Shown: positions 14,037 through 20,872 of the stretch, piece after piece | How the letters are laid out: each line of letters opens with the position of its first letter | How positions within the stretch are numbered: position 1 is the stretch's first letter | Source: Gemmatimonadaceae bacterium | Lineage (GTDB): Bacteria > Latescibacterota > UBA2968 > UBA8231 | Length of the DNA: 20,872 bases | Direction: 5' to 3' | NCBI GenBank assembly: GCA_002726335.1 | Contig: PBSR01000055.1 | Span: 1 to 20,872, forward strand | Program-made: the position numbers and the translations under genes | Notes under the pieces: generated by a model | Told to the model about the DNA's origin: nothing | Databases searched by the model: none | The model's input: the letters and a program-made list of their open reading frames with translations, nothing else

Positions 14037-14779
14037 CGCTCTGCACCCGAATTCCTGCTGTACACCGCCCGGATCACATCTACGATATCCGCCTCCTGCA
14101 CCGACACGTCGCGAACCGGGAAGCGGGCGGACAACTCGGAAATCAGTGCCGCCGCCGAGACCTCGCGTCGTGCGAAGCGAAGGCGGACGATGTCGTCGCG
14201 GGTCTCGAGAATCTCTGCATGCGGATGGGCGAAGCCGGCGAGGGGCTCGCCGCCGTCGGCGTCACACTCGACGATCAGATAGCGGTAGGGAGTGATCGTG
14301 TCGATGAGATCCGCCAGCGGCCCGTCTTCTATGATACGGCCCTCGGTGATGATGATCAGGTGCTCACACAGTTGCTCGACATCGTCGAGATCGTGTGTCG
14401 TGAGCAGCACGGTCGTGCCGCGTCTTCGGTTGATATCCCGGATGAAGGTGCGGATAGACGCCTTCACCTCGATGTCCATGCCGATGGTCGGTTCGTCCAG
14501 AAAGAGGATATCGGGTTCGTGCAGCATGGCACCCGCAAGCTCACCCCGCATGCGTTGTCCCAAAGACAGCTGACGCACGGGAGCGTCGAGCAGATCGGCG
14601 ATGCCGAGCACCTCGCACAGCTCTTCGAGGCTGCGATCATATGCCACCTCATCGATGCGGTAGATGCGCCGGAACAGCTCGAAGGACTCGCCGAGGCGGA
14701 GGTCCCAGTTGCCCAGACCCTTCTGTTTGCGCGTGACGCGAAAGGTCTTGTGGACGTGTGAGAGCTCGATCTGCGCCAA
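14033..14779 (-). CDS. ABC-2 exporter ATPase (COG4586/YadG-like) missing Walker A and Q-loop
   Basis: The frame is open, but the ATPase is incomplete. Residues 1-22 match the family N-terminus (QIELSHVHKTFRVTRKQKGL). Residue 24 onward jumps to NWDLRLGESFELFRRIYRI, which in relatives follows the Q-loop. About 80-90 residues holding beta-strands, Walker A (GxxGxGKT) and the Q-loop are absent, with the junction near 14710. The rest is intact: LSLGQRMRGELA signature (71-82), Walker B ILFLDEPTIGMD (91-102), H-loop TTHDLDD (128-134) and a C-terminal regulatory segment. The TTG at 14779 is preferred because family homology begins there; an open frame reaches the GTG at 14872 inside the permease gene. 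Without Walker A it cannot bind ATP normally, so it is probably a broken gene or an assembly deletion. Confidence 0.85.
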   Translation of the reverse strand: MAQIELSHVHKTFRVTRKQKGLGNWDLRLGESFELFRRIYRIDEVAYDRSLEELCEVLGIADLLDAPVRQLSLGQRMRGELAGAMLHEPDILFLDEPTIGMDIEVKASIRTFIRDINRRRGTTVLLTTHDLDDVEQLCEHLIIITEGRIIEDGPLADLIDTITPYRYLIVECDADGGEPLAGFAHPHAEILETRDDIVRLRFARREVSAAALISELSARFPVRDVSVQEADIVDVIRAVYSRNSGAER

Positions 14780-14781
14780 GT

Positions 14782-15597
14782 CTAGGACCCCGCACTCTCG
14801 TAGTGGCGCAAGCCTGCAGCAAAGACCTTCAAGGCCAGCCAGAGCATCACCGCACCGACCAATGGTGTCCACAACGCCACGTCCAGGGGCAGCGACGTGT
14901 TGTCGTTCTGGCCGAGGAAGTCACACGCAGGATAGAAGCCGATGAAACCCAGTGGAAAGATGAAGGTCAGCAGCGCCTGCATGGACCACGGGTAGATGGT
15001 GAGCGGGTAGAAGGTGCCGCGCATCATCAGCTCCATACTGGCATCGACGAGGGGTTGGCTGCGCATGGTCCAGAACGCGACAGCAGAGATCGCGGTCAGA
15101 TAGGACCAGTAGATGAGAGTACCGCCGATGATGACGAGCACGACCTCGGTGACGTGCACCGGTGTCCAGAGAAAGCCGGCCAGCTGCGCGCCGTACAGGA
15201 AGTACCCGGTACCGATGGCCATGTGCACGAAGCCGACGACGTTGATGCCGTTGAAGGAAAAGTAGAACGTCGTGTTCAGCGGGTGGAGCAGCATGCCGTC
15301 GAAGGTTCCACGCGTGACGTATTCATCGATCTGGCGGGACTGGAAGGAGAGCACGGACATGACACCACGGCTCAGCAGGCTCAGACCATACAGGAAGGCC
15401 AACTGCGGGAAGGTCCAGCCCGACAGGGGTTGGAAACGCTCGACGAGGACCTGCAGCGAGACGCCGATCCAGATGTAGTTGAGACCCAGCCCCGTGACGA
15501 TGCTGACAAGCGAGAAGGGGTATTCCATGGCCCGCTACAGGGAGAAGCGGCCGTAGAGGACGGCGACGGAGCCATGGTGCCGGATATCAGCCAGCAT
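14782..15597 (-). pseudogene. ABC-2 exporter permease (COG3694-like) with in-frame TAG at codon 21
   Basis: The family frame starts at the ATG at 15597, which has a perfect GGAGG seven bases upstream. It reads 20 codons ending VLYGRFSL, then meets TAG (15537-15535), and continues in the same frame as RAMEYPFSLVSIV to the normal family end GLRHYESAGS. Gln (CAG) fits the TAG position, so one C-to-T change explains it. The uninterrupted part from the ATG at 15528 (248 residues, no ribosome-binding site) keeps six membrane segments and the motifs RQIDEYVTRGTFDGMLLHPLN and YPLTIYPWSMQALL. If translation restarts at 15528, only the short cytosolic N-terminus is lost. It partners the ATPase just downstream and the permease upstream. 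Confidence 0.8.
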
Positions 15598-15600
15598 CGG

Positions 15601-16392
15601 TTATCCTCCCTGCACGAACACACGTCTTTGCGCCCGCACCCAGACGACGTGCACGAGCACTGTGAACAGGATGGACCACACCGCCTGAATCGCGAGGATG
15701 TCGACGGCGTCGGTGATGACAGCGCGGCCGATGTAAATCTCCAACGGCGCCTGGAAGGTGTATTGAAATGGCAGGTAGCGGGAGGCATCGGCCAGGGCCG
15801 CGGGAAACAGCCACATCGGTACCAGCCGCCCTGACAGAGTCAAGACCATCATGGTCTTGATGGTGCTGATGTTGCCCATTTCCGTGACCCAGAACGCGGC
15901 CAGACCGACAAGGGTGCCCAGCTGCCACAGGATCACGTAGCTGAGACAGCAGCTGGGAAGGAACAACAGCAGCGAAGTAAGGCTGGCAGGCACAGGGGGT
16001 TGTACGAAGATCAGGGAGACGCAGAAGATGGGCAGGGCGAACTGGGTGATCGACGCCAGAGACCGGCCTATGTCTTCGGTGAGCCAGTACCACACCAGGT
16101 GAACGGGGCGGATGAGATCCAGGGCGATCTGCCCCTCGCGTACCTTGCCAAACAACATGCTGTCCACGCTGATGTGGAAACAGGCGCTCATCAGCACGGC
16201 AACCACCGTGTAGGTGAGCATCTGCGCCTCGGTGACACCTGCCACCTGATCGATGCCGCGATAGGCGGTCCGCCAGAGAAACACCGAGCCGAGCAGGAGC
16301 AACAGGTTGCGTCCGATTCCCGACAGGTATTCGAAGCGGTAGACGAGGGCGTTGAGCAGCTGCAGTTTCAGCAGGTAGGAATACAGTCGCAT
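15601..16392 (-). CDS. ABC-2 exporter permease (COG4587-like)
   Basis: The 263-residue product is an integral membrane protein with about six spans. It has the family's early segment YRFEYLSGIGRNLLLLLGSVF, the cytosolic coupling motif FGKVREGQIALDLIRPVHL (equivalent to the IxxGxLxxxLxRP motif) and AFWVTEMGNISTIKTMMVL. It pairs with the COG3694-type permease whose gene begins four bases later. With the ATPase the three form the standard three-gene ABC-2 exporter of unknown substrate. The ATG at 16392 is chosen because family homology starts at MRLYSYLLKLQLL; the open frame continues 20 codons upstream without homology. No Shine-Dalgarno sequence is evident. It diverges from the carbon-nitrogen hydrolase gene across 58 bases. 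Confidence 0.9.
   Translation of the reverse strand: MRLYSYLLKLQLLNALVYRFEYLSGIGRNLLLLLGSVFLWRTAYRGIDQVAGVTEAQMLTYTVVAVLMSACFHISVDSMLFGKVREGQIALDLIRPVHLVWYWLTEDIGRSLASITQFALPIFCVSLIFVQPPVPASLTSLLLFLPSCCLSYVILWQLGTLVGLAAFWVTEMGNISTIKTMMVLTLSGRLVPMWLFPAALADASRYLPFQYTFQAPLEIYIGRAVITDAVDILAIQAVWSILFTVLVHVVWVRAQRRVFVQGG
15605..15609 (-). promoter_or_regulatory. Shine-Dalgarno sequence fixing the permease start at 15597
   Basis: GGAGG on the minus strand lies seven bases before the ATG at 15597-15595 and overlaps the end of the upstream permease gene (TAA at 15603-15601). It is the main evidence that the permease begins upstream of the TAG rather than at the ATG at 15528, which lacks such a site. 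Confidence 0.7.
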
Positions 16393-16450
16393 GGTTGGGG
16401 AGATACAACCTGCGGTCGTACCTTGGCAAGTGTATCCTGGAGATGAGGCC

Positions 16451-17581
16451 ATGAGTCAGTCGATTCGTATCGCCGCGGCGCAGACCGCGAACCGCACGAT
16501 TCCCTTCCGCATCGGAGGACCGTCAGCGGCTTTGGGCAAAGTGAAGGAGAATCTCGATGCCCTGGTGGCGCTGGCGCACCGCGCCGCCGACGAGGGCTGC
16601 AACATCGTTGCCTTCCCCGAAGACTGTCTGGGTACGCTGGAGTGGGAGGCGGGGCACTGGAAGGAGGTCCACGACCTGCTGCAGCCCGCGGAAGGGCTCA
16701 TGCTCGAGGGCTTCCGCCAGGTCGCCCGCGAGCGAGGCATGGCCATCGTCTGCTGCAACGACCTGCTGGCCGACGGTGCGACCATCCCCGGAGCACCCGT
16801 CTACAACACGGCACTGCTGATCGGCACCGACGGCAGCGAGATCGGCCGTTACCTCAAGGTGCAGCCCACACTGTCCGAGCGGCACCGGGCTCTCGGCAGC
16901 TCCTTTCCAGTCTTCGACGTGCCCGGGATCGGATCCACCGGGCTCTGCATCTGCTACGACATGGTCTTTCCGGAGACGACGCGGGCCCTGGCCCTGAACG
17001 GCGCCGATCTCGTCTTCCACTGTACGATGGGTGGCGCCTCCTTCGGTGACGGTGACGCCAGCCTCGCCGCTTTTCGCACGCGGGCGGCGGACAACTTTCT
17101 CTACCTGGTGGTCAGCTTCCGCGGCGGCGGCAGCATGATCATCGGCCCCAAAGGACAGGTCCTGGCCGAAGCCGAGAGCAATGGCGACTGCATCGTCGCG
17201 GCGGACGTGGACCTGACGGCGGGACGGGAGGCCGGCGATTCCCTTGGAGGTTCAACGCAGGATTTCCGCGCCCGGCTGTTCCGTGAGCGCAATCCTGCGG
17301 CGTACCGGATTCTGACGGACGAGAACCCGCCGGCGCTGGAGCGATTGAAGGACGTGCCGGTTCCGAGTGCAGCCGAGGCGGCCGCACTGTTTGCCGAGGG
17401 CATCACGACGGGGACGGAGCGCTTCTATGAGGCGGAGCGGCTGCAGAAGGCGGGCGAGATCGGAGCGGCACGTGAGATCTTCGCCGATCTGGGAGGACGT
17501 TTCGGCACGCTGTGGATGGGGAAGGCGTCGCGGGAGCGGCTAGAGGCGCTGGGTGGCGGGGGGGCAGGTGACGCTGTCTGA
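16451..17581 (+). CDS. Carbon-nitrogen hydrolase (nitrilase superfamily) with C-terminal helical extension
   Basis: The 376-residue protein has the Glu-Lys-Cys triad of the nitrilase/amidase superfamily: Glu57 in VAFPEDCLG, Lys136 in RYLKVQPT and Cys168 in LCICYDMVFPE. The family hydrolyses amides, carbamoyl compounds or nitriles in the cytosol. The catalytic domain ends near residue 285; the last 90 residues (PSAAEAAALFAEGITTGTERF, then LQKAGEIGAAREIFADLGGRF) form an alpha-helical, TPR-like tail not usual in the core family. The ATG at 16451 has GGAG eight bases upstream and opens directly into the first strand (IRIAAAQ). It is the first of four plus-strand genes running toward the M55 peptidase. 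Confidence 0.92.
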   Translation: MSQSIRIAAAQTANRTIPFRIGGPSAALGKVKENLDALVALAHRAADEGCNIVAFPEDCLGTLEWEAGHWKEVHDLLQPAEGLMLEGFRQVARERGMAIVCCNDLLADGATIPGAPVYNTALLIGTDGSEIGRYLKVQPTLSERHRALGSSFPVFDVPGIGSTGLCICYDMVFPETTRALALNGADLVFHCTMGGASFGDGDASLAAFRTRAADNFLYLVVSFRGGGSMIIGPKGQVLAEAESNGDCIVAADVDLTAGREAGDSLGGSTQDFRARLFRERNPAAYRILTDENPPALERLKDVPVPSAAEAAALFAEGITTGTERFYEAERLQKAGEIGAAREIFADLGGRFGTLWMGKASRERLEALGGGGAGDAV

Positions 17582-17613
17582 CGTCAGCGATGGATCTTCC
17601 CTTGGGCAACACG

Positions 17614-18621
17614 ATGAGACACTTCCTGGTAATAGCGCTGATGATCTCTGGAGCGCTCGCCGCCCAGCCTCCGGGCCAGATCGTTTTCGTATCCAATCGC
17701 GATGGGCAGTTCAACAAACTCTGGTTGATGAACGCCAATGGCTCGGAACAGACACAACTGACCTTTGGCGAGGGATTGGAAAGTGATCCGGCGTGGTCAC
17801 CGGAGGGGGAGAGAATTGTCTACGTGTCAAACCCGGTGGCCGGTTCGCAGGCGACGCACATCGTCATGGTAAACCGCCGCGGCGGCGGGCAACGGATCGT
17901 CACGACGGAACTGGGCGTCTACCGACACCCCGAGTTCTCGCCGGACGGTTCCCAGATCCTGTTCAGCAATCGCATCACCGACGAATAGACCCAACTCTAC
18001 ATCGTGGACGCGGCAGGTGGAGTGCCCCGACACCTGCCGATGCCGTTGATAGTACCTGGTGATGTGGCCTCCTTCGATCAGCCGGCATGGGCTCCGGACG
18101 GTCTGGCCATCGTGTTCTGGGTCTGGCGTCGCAGCGAGGTGGGAACACCGAACTTCGGCAATCTGTATCGAGCAAAAACGGACGGCCAGGATCTGGAGCG
18201 GATTACCGATGGCGTCGGCCGACATCGGGATCCGGCCTGGTCACCGGATGGCCGCCGGATCGCATTCTTCGCCCAGCGACCAGAAGGGGAAGGGATCTTC
18301 CTGATGGATCCGGACGGGAGCCGGCTGCGGCTGCTGTCCACCGAGCCCGCGCTCGACCGCTCCCCCAGCTGGTCGCCCGACGGTGAGTGGATCACCTTCG
18401 TCTCGTCCCGCAACGGGAGTCAGGACATCTTCATCATGCGTGCCGATGGCACGGCGAGCGTGAATCTGACGGAGGGGGTGGCGCCAGCGGACAACTCGCC
18501 GGCGTGGTCGTCGGTGGTGCTGCCACAGATCCCAACGCCGGTGCAGTCGGCGGGTTGGGCGGAGACCAAGGCGGGCGTCTGGACCTGCGGGTCCCGGCGC
18601 CCTTTCGTGTTCTGCCAGTGA
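17614..18621 (+). pseudogene. Secreted TolB-like WD40/PD40 beta-propeller protein with in-frame TAG at codon 125
   Basis: A signal peptide (MRHFLVIALMISGALAAQ) starts at 17614. Propeller repeats follow with the PD40 signature: AWSPEGERIVYVSN, EFSPDGSQILFSN, AWAPDGLAIVFWVW, AWSPDGRRIAFFAQ, SWSPDGEWITFVSS and a last AWSS. Together they make a six-bladed propeller like the C-terminal domain of TolB. The frame meets TAG at 17986-17988 between FSNRITDE and TQLYIVDAAGG, then continues in the same frame to TGA at 18621. Gln (CAG) fits the site. Without readthrough the halves are 124 and up to about 205 residues (second half openable at GTG 18004, no ribosome-binding site), and neither would close a propeller. 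No strong ribosome-binding site precedes the first ATG either. Confidence 0.78.
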
Positions 18622-18648
18622 AACCAGATTCTCGTGTCAGGGGGAGTG

Positions 18649-19419
18649 ATGGCAGGACGACTGCAGGACAAGGCCGCTGTGGTGACCGGTGCGGCTTCTG
18701 GCATCGGCAAGGCGACGGTGTTGCGCTTTGTCGAGGAGGGGGCGCGGGTGCTGGCCACCGATGTCGACACAGCCGGACTGACGTGCCTCGAAGAGGAAGC
18801 AGCAGGGGAGATCGATACGGTCGCCGCGGACGTGTCGAGTCAAGCAGAGGTAGAAGCCGTCATCAGCGCCGCATTGGAGCGCTTCGGCCGCCTCGATGTG
18901 CTGGTGAACTCCGCCGGCATCACACCGCGTACGCTCCCGGAGGGGACCAGCTTCGAACAGAAATGGGACGCGGTGATGGCGGTGAACGCCAAGGGTACGA
19001 TGATGATGTGCCATGCCGCCGTGGCGGCCATGCGTGAGTCCGGTGGCGGCGCCATCGTCAACATGGGCTCCATCATGTCGCTGGTGGGATACCCGACGTG
19101 TCTGCCATTCTCCGACGGCTTCAGCCCCTATCCGCAGAGCAAGGGCTCGGTTCTGCAACTGACGCGGGATCTGGGTGTGCGGGTGGCCCGGGAAGGGATC
19201 CGTGTGAACGCCGTCTGTCCCGGCTTCGTCCACACCGCCCTCACGGCGAATGTCACGGCCGACGAGAAGGTGCACGAGACGATGAAGTCGCTGCACCCCA
19301 TGGGACGCCTGGGGCGGCCAGAGGAGATCGCCAGCGTCATCACCTTCCTGGCGTCTGATGAAGCCTCCTTCGTTGTCGGTGCAGCCTGGCCCGTCGATGG
19401 AGGATACACAGCCGAGTGA
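18649..19419 (+). CDS. Short-chain dehydrogenase/reductase (SDR), probably NAD-dependent
   Basis: A classical SDR of 256 residues. The Rossmann glycine motif is TGAASGIG (13-20). Asp38 at the end of strand 2 (LATDVD) favours NAD over NADP. The NAG motif appears as VNSAG (86-90), the active-site Asn is Asn113 (AVNAKG), Ser141 lies in NMGSIMS, and the YxxxK pair is Tyr161 and Lys165 (YPQSK). Between Ser and Tyr there are several more residues than usual (PTCLPFSDGFSP), which may shape substrate entry. The C-terminal VVGAAWPVDGGY is typical. The ATG at 18649 sits just after AGGGGGAG. It probably shares a transcript with the M55 peptidase, seven bases downstream. Confidence 0.93.
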   Translation: MAGRLQDKAAVVTGAASGIGKATVLRFVEEGARVLATDVDTAGLTCLEEEAAGEIDTVAADVSSQAEVEAVISAALERFGRLDVLVNSAGITPRTLPEGTSFEQKWDAVMAVNAKGTMMMCHAAVAAMRESGGGAIVNMGSIMSLVGYPTCLPFSDGFSPYPQSKGSVLQLTRDLGVRVAREGIRVNAVCPGFVHTALTANVTADEKVHETMKSLHPMGRLGRPEEIASVITFLASDEASFVVGAAWPVDGGYTAE

Positions 19420-19426
19420 AACCGTC

Positions 19427-20260
19427 ATGGCTCTGAAGTCAGTCTACATGGTCACCGATATGGAGGGTGTCGCCGGCGTCGACGAGTGGGACCCGCGCAA
19501 ACGCGACGACGCCGCCCTGGCACGTGGGGTCTACGACCGCGCCGAGATCCAGCGCCTGCTCACCGGCGAGGTGAACGCTGCCACCGAGGGGCTGTTCGCC
19601 GCCGGGGTCGAAGAGGTCATCATCAACGACGGCCACGGCGCCGGGCGGACCATCCTGGTGGAGGAGCTCATCTCAGGCGTGAAGATCGCACGTGGCACGA
19701 TGCGACCCCGCACCTTGCCTGGATTCGGTCCGTCGGCCGAAGCGCTCGTGCAGGTGGGGATGCACGCCATGGCCGGCACGCCCAACGCCTGTCTGGCGCA
19801 CACGATGTCGCGTGACGGGACCGTCTATCGAGTGAATGGCCGCGAGATCGGCGAGATGCAGTACGCAGCGTATCAGTGCGGACAGTTTGGTGTGCCCTGG
19901 ATCTACACCAGCGGCGATTCACACGCCTGCACGGAGTCAGAGGCGTGGGTCTCCGGAATCGTGACGGCGGCGGTGAAAGAGGGGCTGTCGGAACAGTGTG
20001 CGATCCATCTGGCCCCGGTGGATGCACGCGCACTGATTCGTGAATCGATCCAGCAGGCTGTGGCGAGTTTCGGTCAGATCGATCCGCTGCTAGCGGACAG
20101 TCCTGTAGCTCTCGAGATCCAGCAGCGTGAGCCGTGGACCGAAGACAGGCCCGGCGCCGAACGGGTCGACGAGTATACGCTGAGGTGGACGGGGGACGAT
20201 ATGTGGTCTGTCGCGCAACTGGCTCAGCGGGGTGTACGCAACGTGGTGCCACCGAGATAG
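19427..20260 (+). CDS. dppA: D-aminopeptidase, family M55 (DppA-like)
   Basis: The 277-residue protein matches DppA, a zinc-dependent D-aminopeptidase that forms a decameric ring and releases N-terminal D-amino acids from short peptides. Ligand positions are seen in family order: Asp11 and Glu13 in TDMEGVAG, His70 in INDGHGAG, His113 in VGMHAMAGT and Glu143 in REIGEMQ; TSGDSHAC follows. The ATG at 19427 is chosen because it opens directly into strand 1; the frame runs back into the SDR gene without homology. There is no strong ribosome-binding site, so coupling to SDR translation is likely. With the M19 dipeptidase elsewhere in the window it suggests peptide or muropeptide scavenging. It ends with TAG facing the next gene. 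Confidence 0.93.
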   Translation: MALKSVYMVTDMEGVAGVDEWDPRKRDDAALARGVYDRAEIQRLLTGEVNAATEGLFAAGVEEVIINDGHGAGRTILVEELISGVKIARGTMRPRTLPGFGPSAEALVQVGMHAMAGTPNACLAHTMSRDGTVYRVNGREIGEMQYAAYQCGQFGVPWIYTSGDSHACTESEAWVSGIVTAAVKEGLSEQCAIHLAPVDARALIRESIQQAVASFGQIDPLLADSPVALEIQQREPWTEDRPGAERVDEYTLRWTGDDMWSVAQLAQRGVRNVVPPR

Positions 20261-20261
20261 A

Positions 20262-20872
20262 TCAGTCCAGCGTCGGTGTCCCGTGGCCGGCGCAGTGCAT
20301 GGGGTCCCAGACGATGTTTCCGGATTGTACATCGGCCAGACTCAGACGTTGGCCGTCACGTTCGGCCGAGGCATTGGCGCCGAGGACGGCAGCCAGGCTG
20401 TTGAGACTGGGGCCGTACGGGCTGCGCATCAGGGAAGGGTCACCGGCCTTGACGGCGGCCACGAAGGCCTGCGCCTGCAGGGCGAAGGCGGCACGTCCCT
20501 GCGGTTCTTCGTGCCACACGGTCTCGCCGTTCACCACGACGCGATCGGTGGACCACTCGATCAAGGCGTCGTCACAGACGATGACGACCTCCCGGCGGCC
20601 GGCGCCGTCCGCATCGGTCAGGACCCGGGAGGTCGTAGCTGAGCCGACCACGCCGGAAGCGAAGCGGTAGTTCACTTCGTAGACATGGGGCATGTTCATC
20701 ATCTCGGGCCCCTCGCCGCGAGCCCGCCAGTGGTAGAAGGCGGAGACGTCGGCGATGTCGCCGAGGAAGTAGCGGACCAGATCGACCATGTGGATCGTGT
20801 TCTCGACGAAGGAGCCGCCGCACTCTTCGTAGCGGCTCGTCCACCAGCGAATGGGCTTGCCGCCGTAGAAAA
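20262..20872 (-). CDS. Gfo/Idh/MocA-family oxidoreductase, C-terminal part (cut by window edge)
   Basis: The minus-strand frame is open to the window end and gives 203 residues. It includes ECGGSFVENTIHMVDLVRYFLG, the conserved start of the family's C-terminal substrate domain, in which the His of the IHMVDL segment is normally catalytic. Later parts are the beta-sheet HVYEVNYRFASGVVGSATTS and a terminal helix. The N-terminal NAD-binding Rossmann domain lies beyond the window. An ATG at 20789 is internal and not the start. Such enzymes oxidise or reduce sugars and inositols. It converges on the M55 gene with a single base between the two stop codons, so no terminator fits between them. Confidence 0.9.
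   Translation of the reverse strand, partial: FYGGKPIRWWTSRYEECGGSFVENTIHMVDLVRYFLGDIADVSAFYHWRARGEGPEMMNMPHVYEVNYRFASGVVGSATTSRVLTDADGAGRREVVIVCDDALIEWSTDRVVVNGETVWHEEPQGRAAFALQAQAFVAAVKAGDPSLMRSPYGPSLNSLAAVLGANASAERDGQRLSLADVQSGNIVWDPMHCAGHGTPTLD

Noticed and set aside
16393..16450. Divergent promoters between the exporter permease and the carbon-nitrogen hydrolase
   Set aside because: A TTGCCA -35-like element exists on the minus strand but the -10 candidates match at only three positions, and the plus strand shows no better pair. Promoters must be here or nearby but I cannot place them.
1..20872. Genome-wide reassignment of TAG to Gln
   Set aside because: Six genes end at TAG exactly where their families end or with no homology beyond, so TAG works as a stop here. 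Only two in-frame cases exist in the window.

Overview
This is a high-GC, gene-dense bacterial window. It holds 23 genes (two cut by the window ends) and no tRNA, rRNA, CRISPR array or insertion sequence that I can see. No gap between genes exceeds about 110 bases; the largest are 1820-1930 (divergent promoter region), 12922-13004 and 11538-11617. The mixture (TMEM260/DUF2723-like protein, bacterial SMUG1, M55 aminopeptidase, Gfo/Idh/MocA oxidoreductase, SDR, DppA) resembles uncultured FCB/PVC-type genomes such as Latescibacterota or Planctomycetota relatives. That placement is a guess from gene content, not a phylogenetic result.

Layout. 1-1819 (minus): a secreted DUF2723-like protein, an ECF sigma factor and the start of a probable anti-sigma factor, preceded by an ECF-like promoter. 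1931-3453 (plus): an orphan cytosolic histidine kinase translationally coupled to an AAC(3)-family acetyltransferase. 3502-5487 (minus): Crp/Fnr regulator, alpha/beta hydrolase and small membrane protein, with a good sigma70-like promoter at 5533-5562. 5559-11537 (minus): a compact six-gene run of Crp/Fnr regulator, OpuC-type ABC ATPase, fused substrate-binding/permease protein, EgtD-type histidine methyltransferase, M19 dipeptidase and metallophosphoesterase. 11618-12921 (minus): SMUG1-type DNA glycosylase and a DedA/VTT membrane protein. 13005-16392 (minus): APH-like kinase and an ABC-2 exporter cassette (ATPase plus two permeases). 16451-20260 (plus): carbon-nitrogen hydrolase, WD40-like beta-propeller protein, SDR and M55 D-aminopeptidase, followed by the convergent C-terminal part of a Gfo/Idh/MocA oxidoreductase.

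Two things stand out. First, the 5.6-11.5 kb run joins EgtD, which makes the betaine hercynine (the ergothioneine precursor), to an osmoprotectant/ergothioneine-type ABC importer and its own Crp-like regulator, with no EgtB visible. It looks like a dedicated histidine-betaine or ergothioneine uptake and synthesis unit. Second, the 14-18 kb segment carries three lesions that do not shift the reading frame. The exporter ATPase lacks its whole Walker A/Q-loop segment. Its partner permease has an in-frame TAG at codon 21, where Gln fits. The beta-propeller gene has an in-frame TAG in mid-gene, also where Gln fits. TAG is the ordinary terminator of six other genes here, so genome-wide recoding is unlikely; decay, population polymorphism, assembly error or local suppression remain possible.
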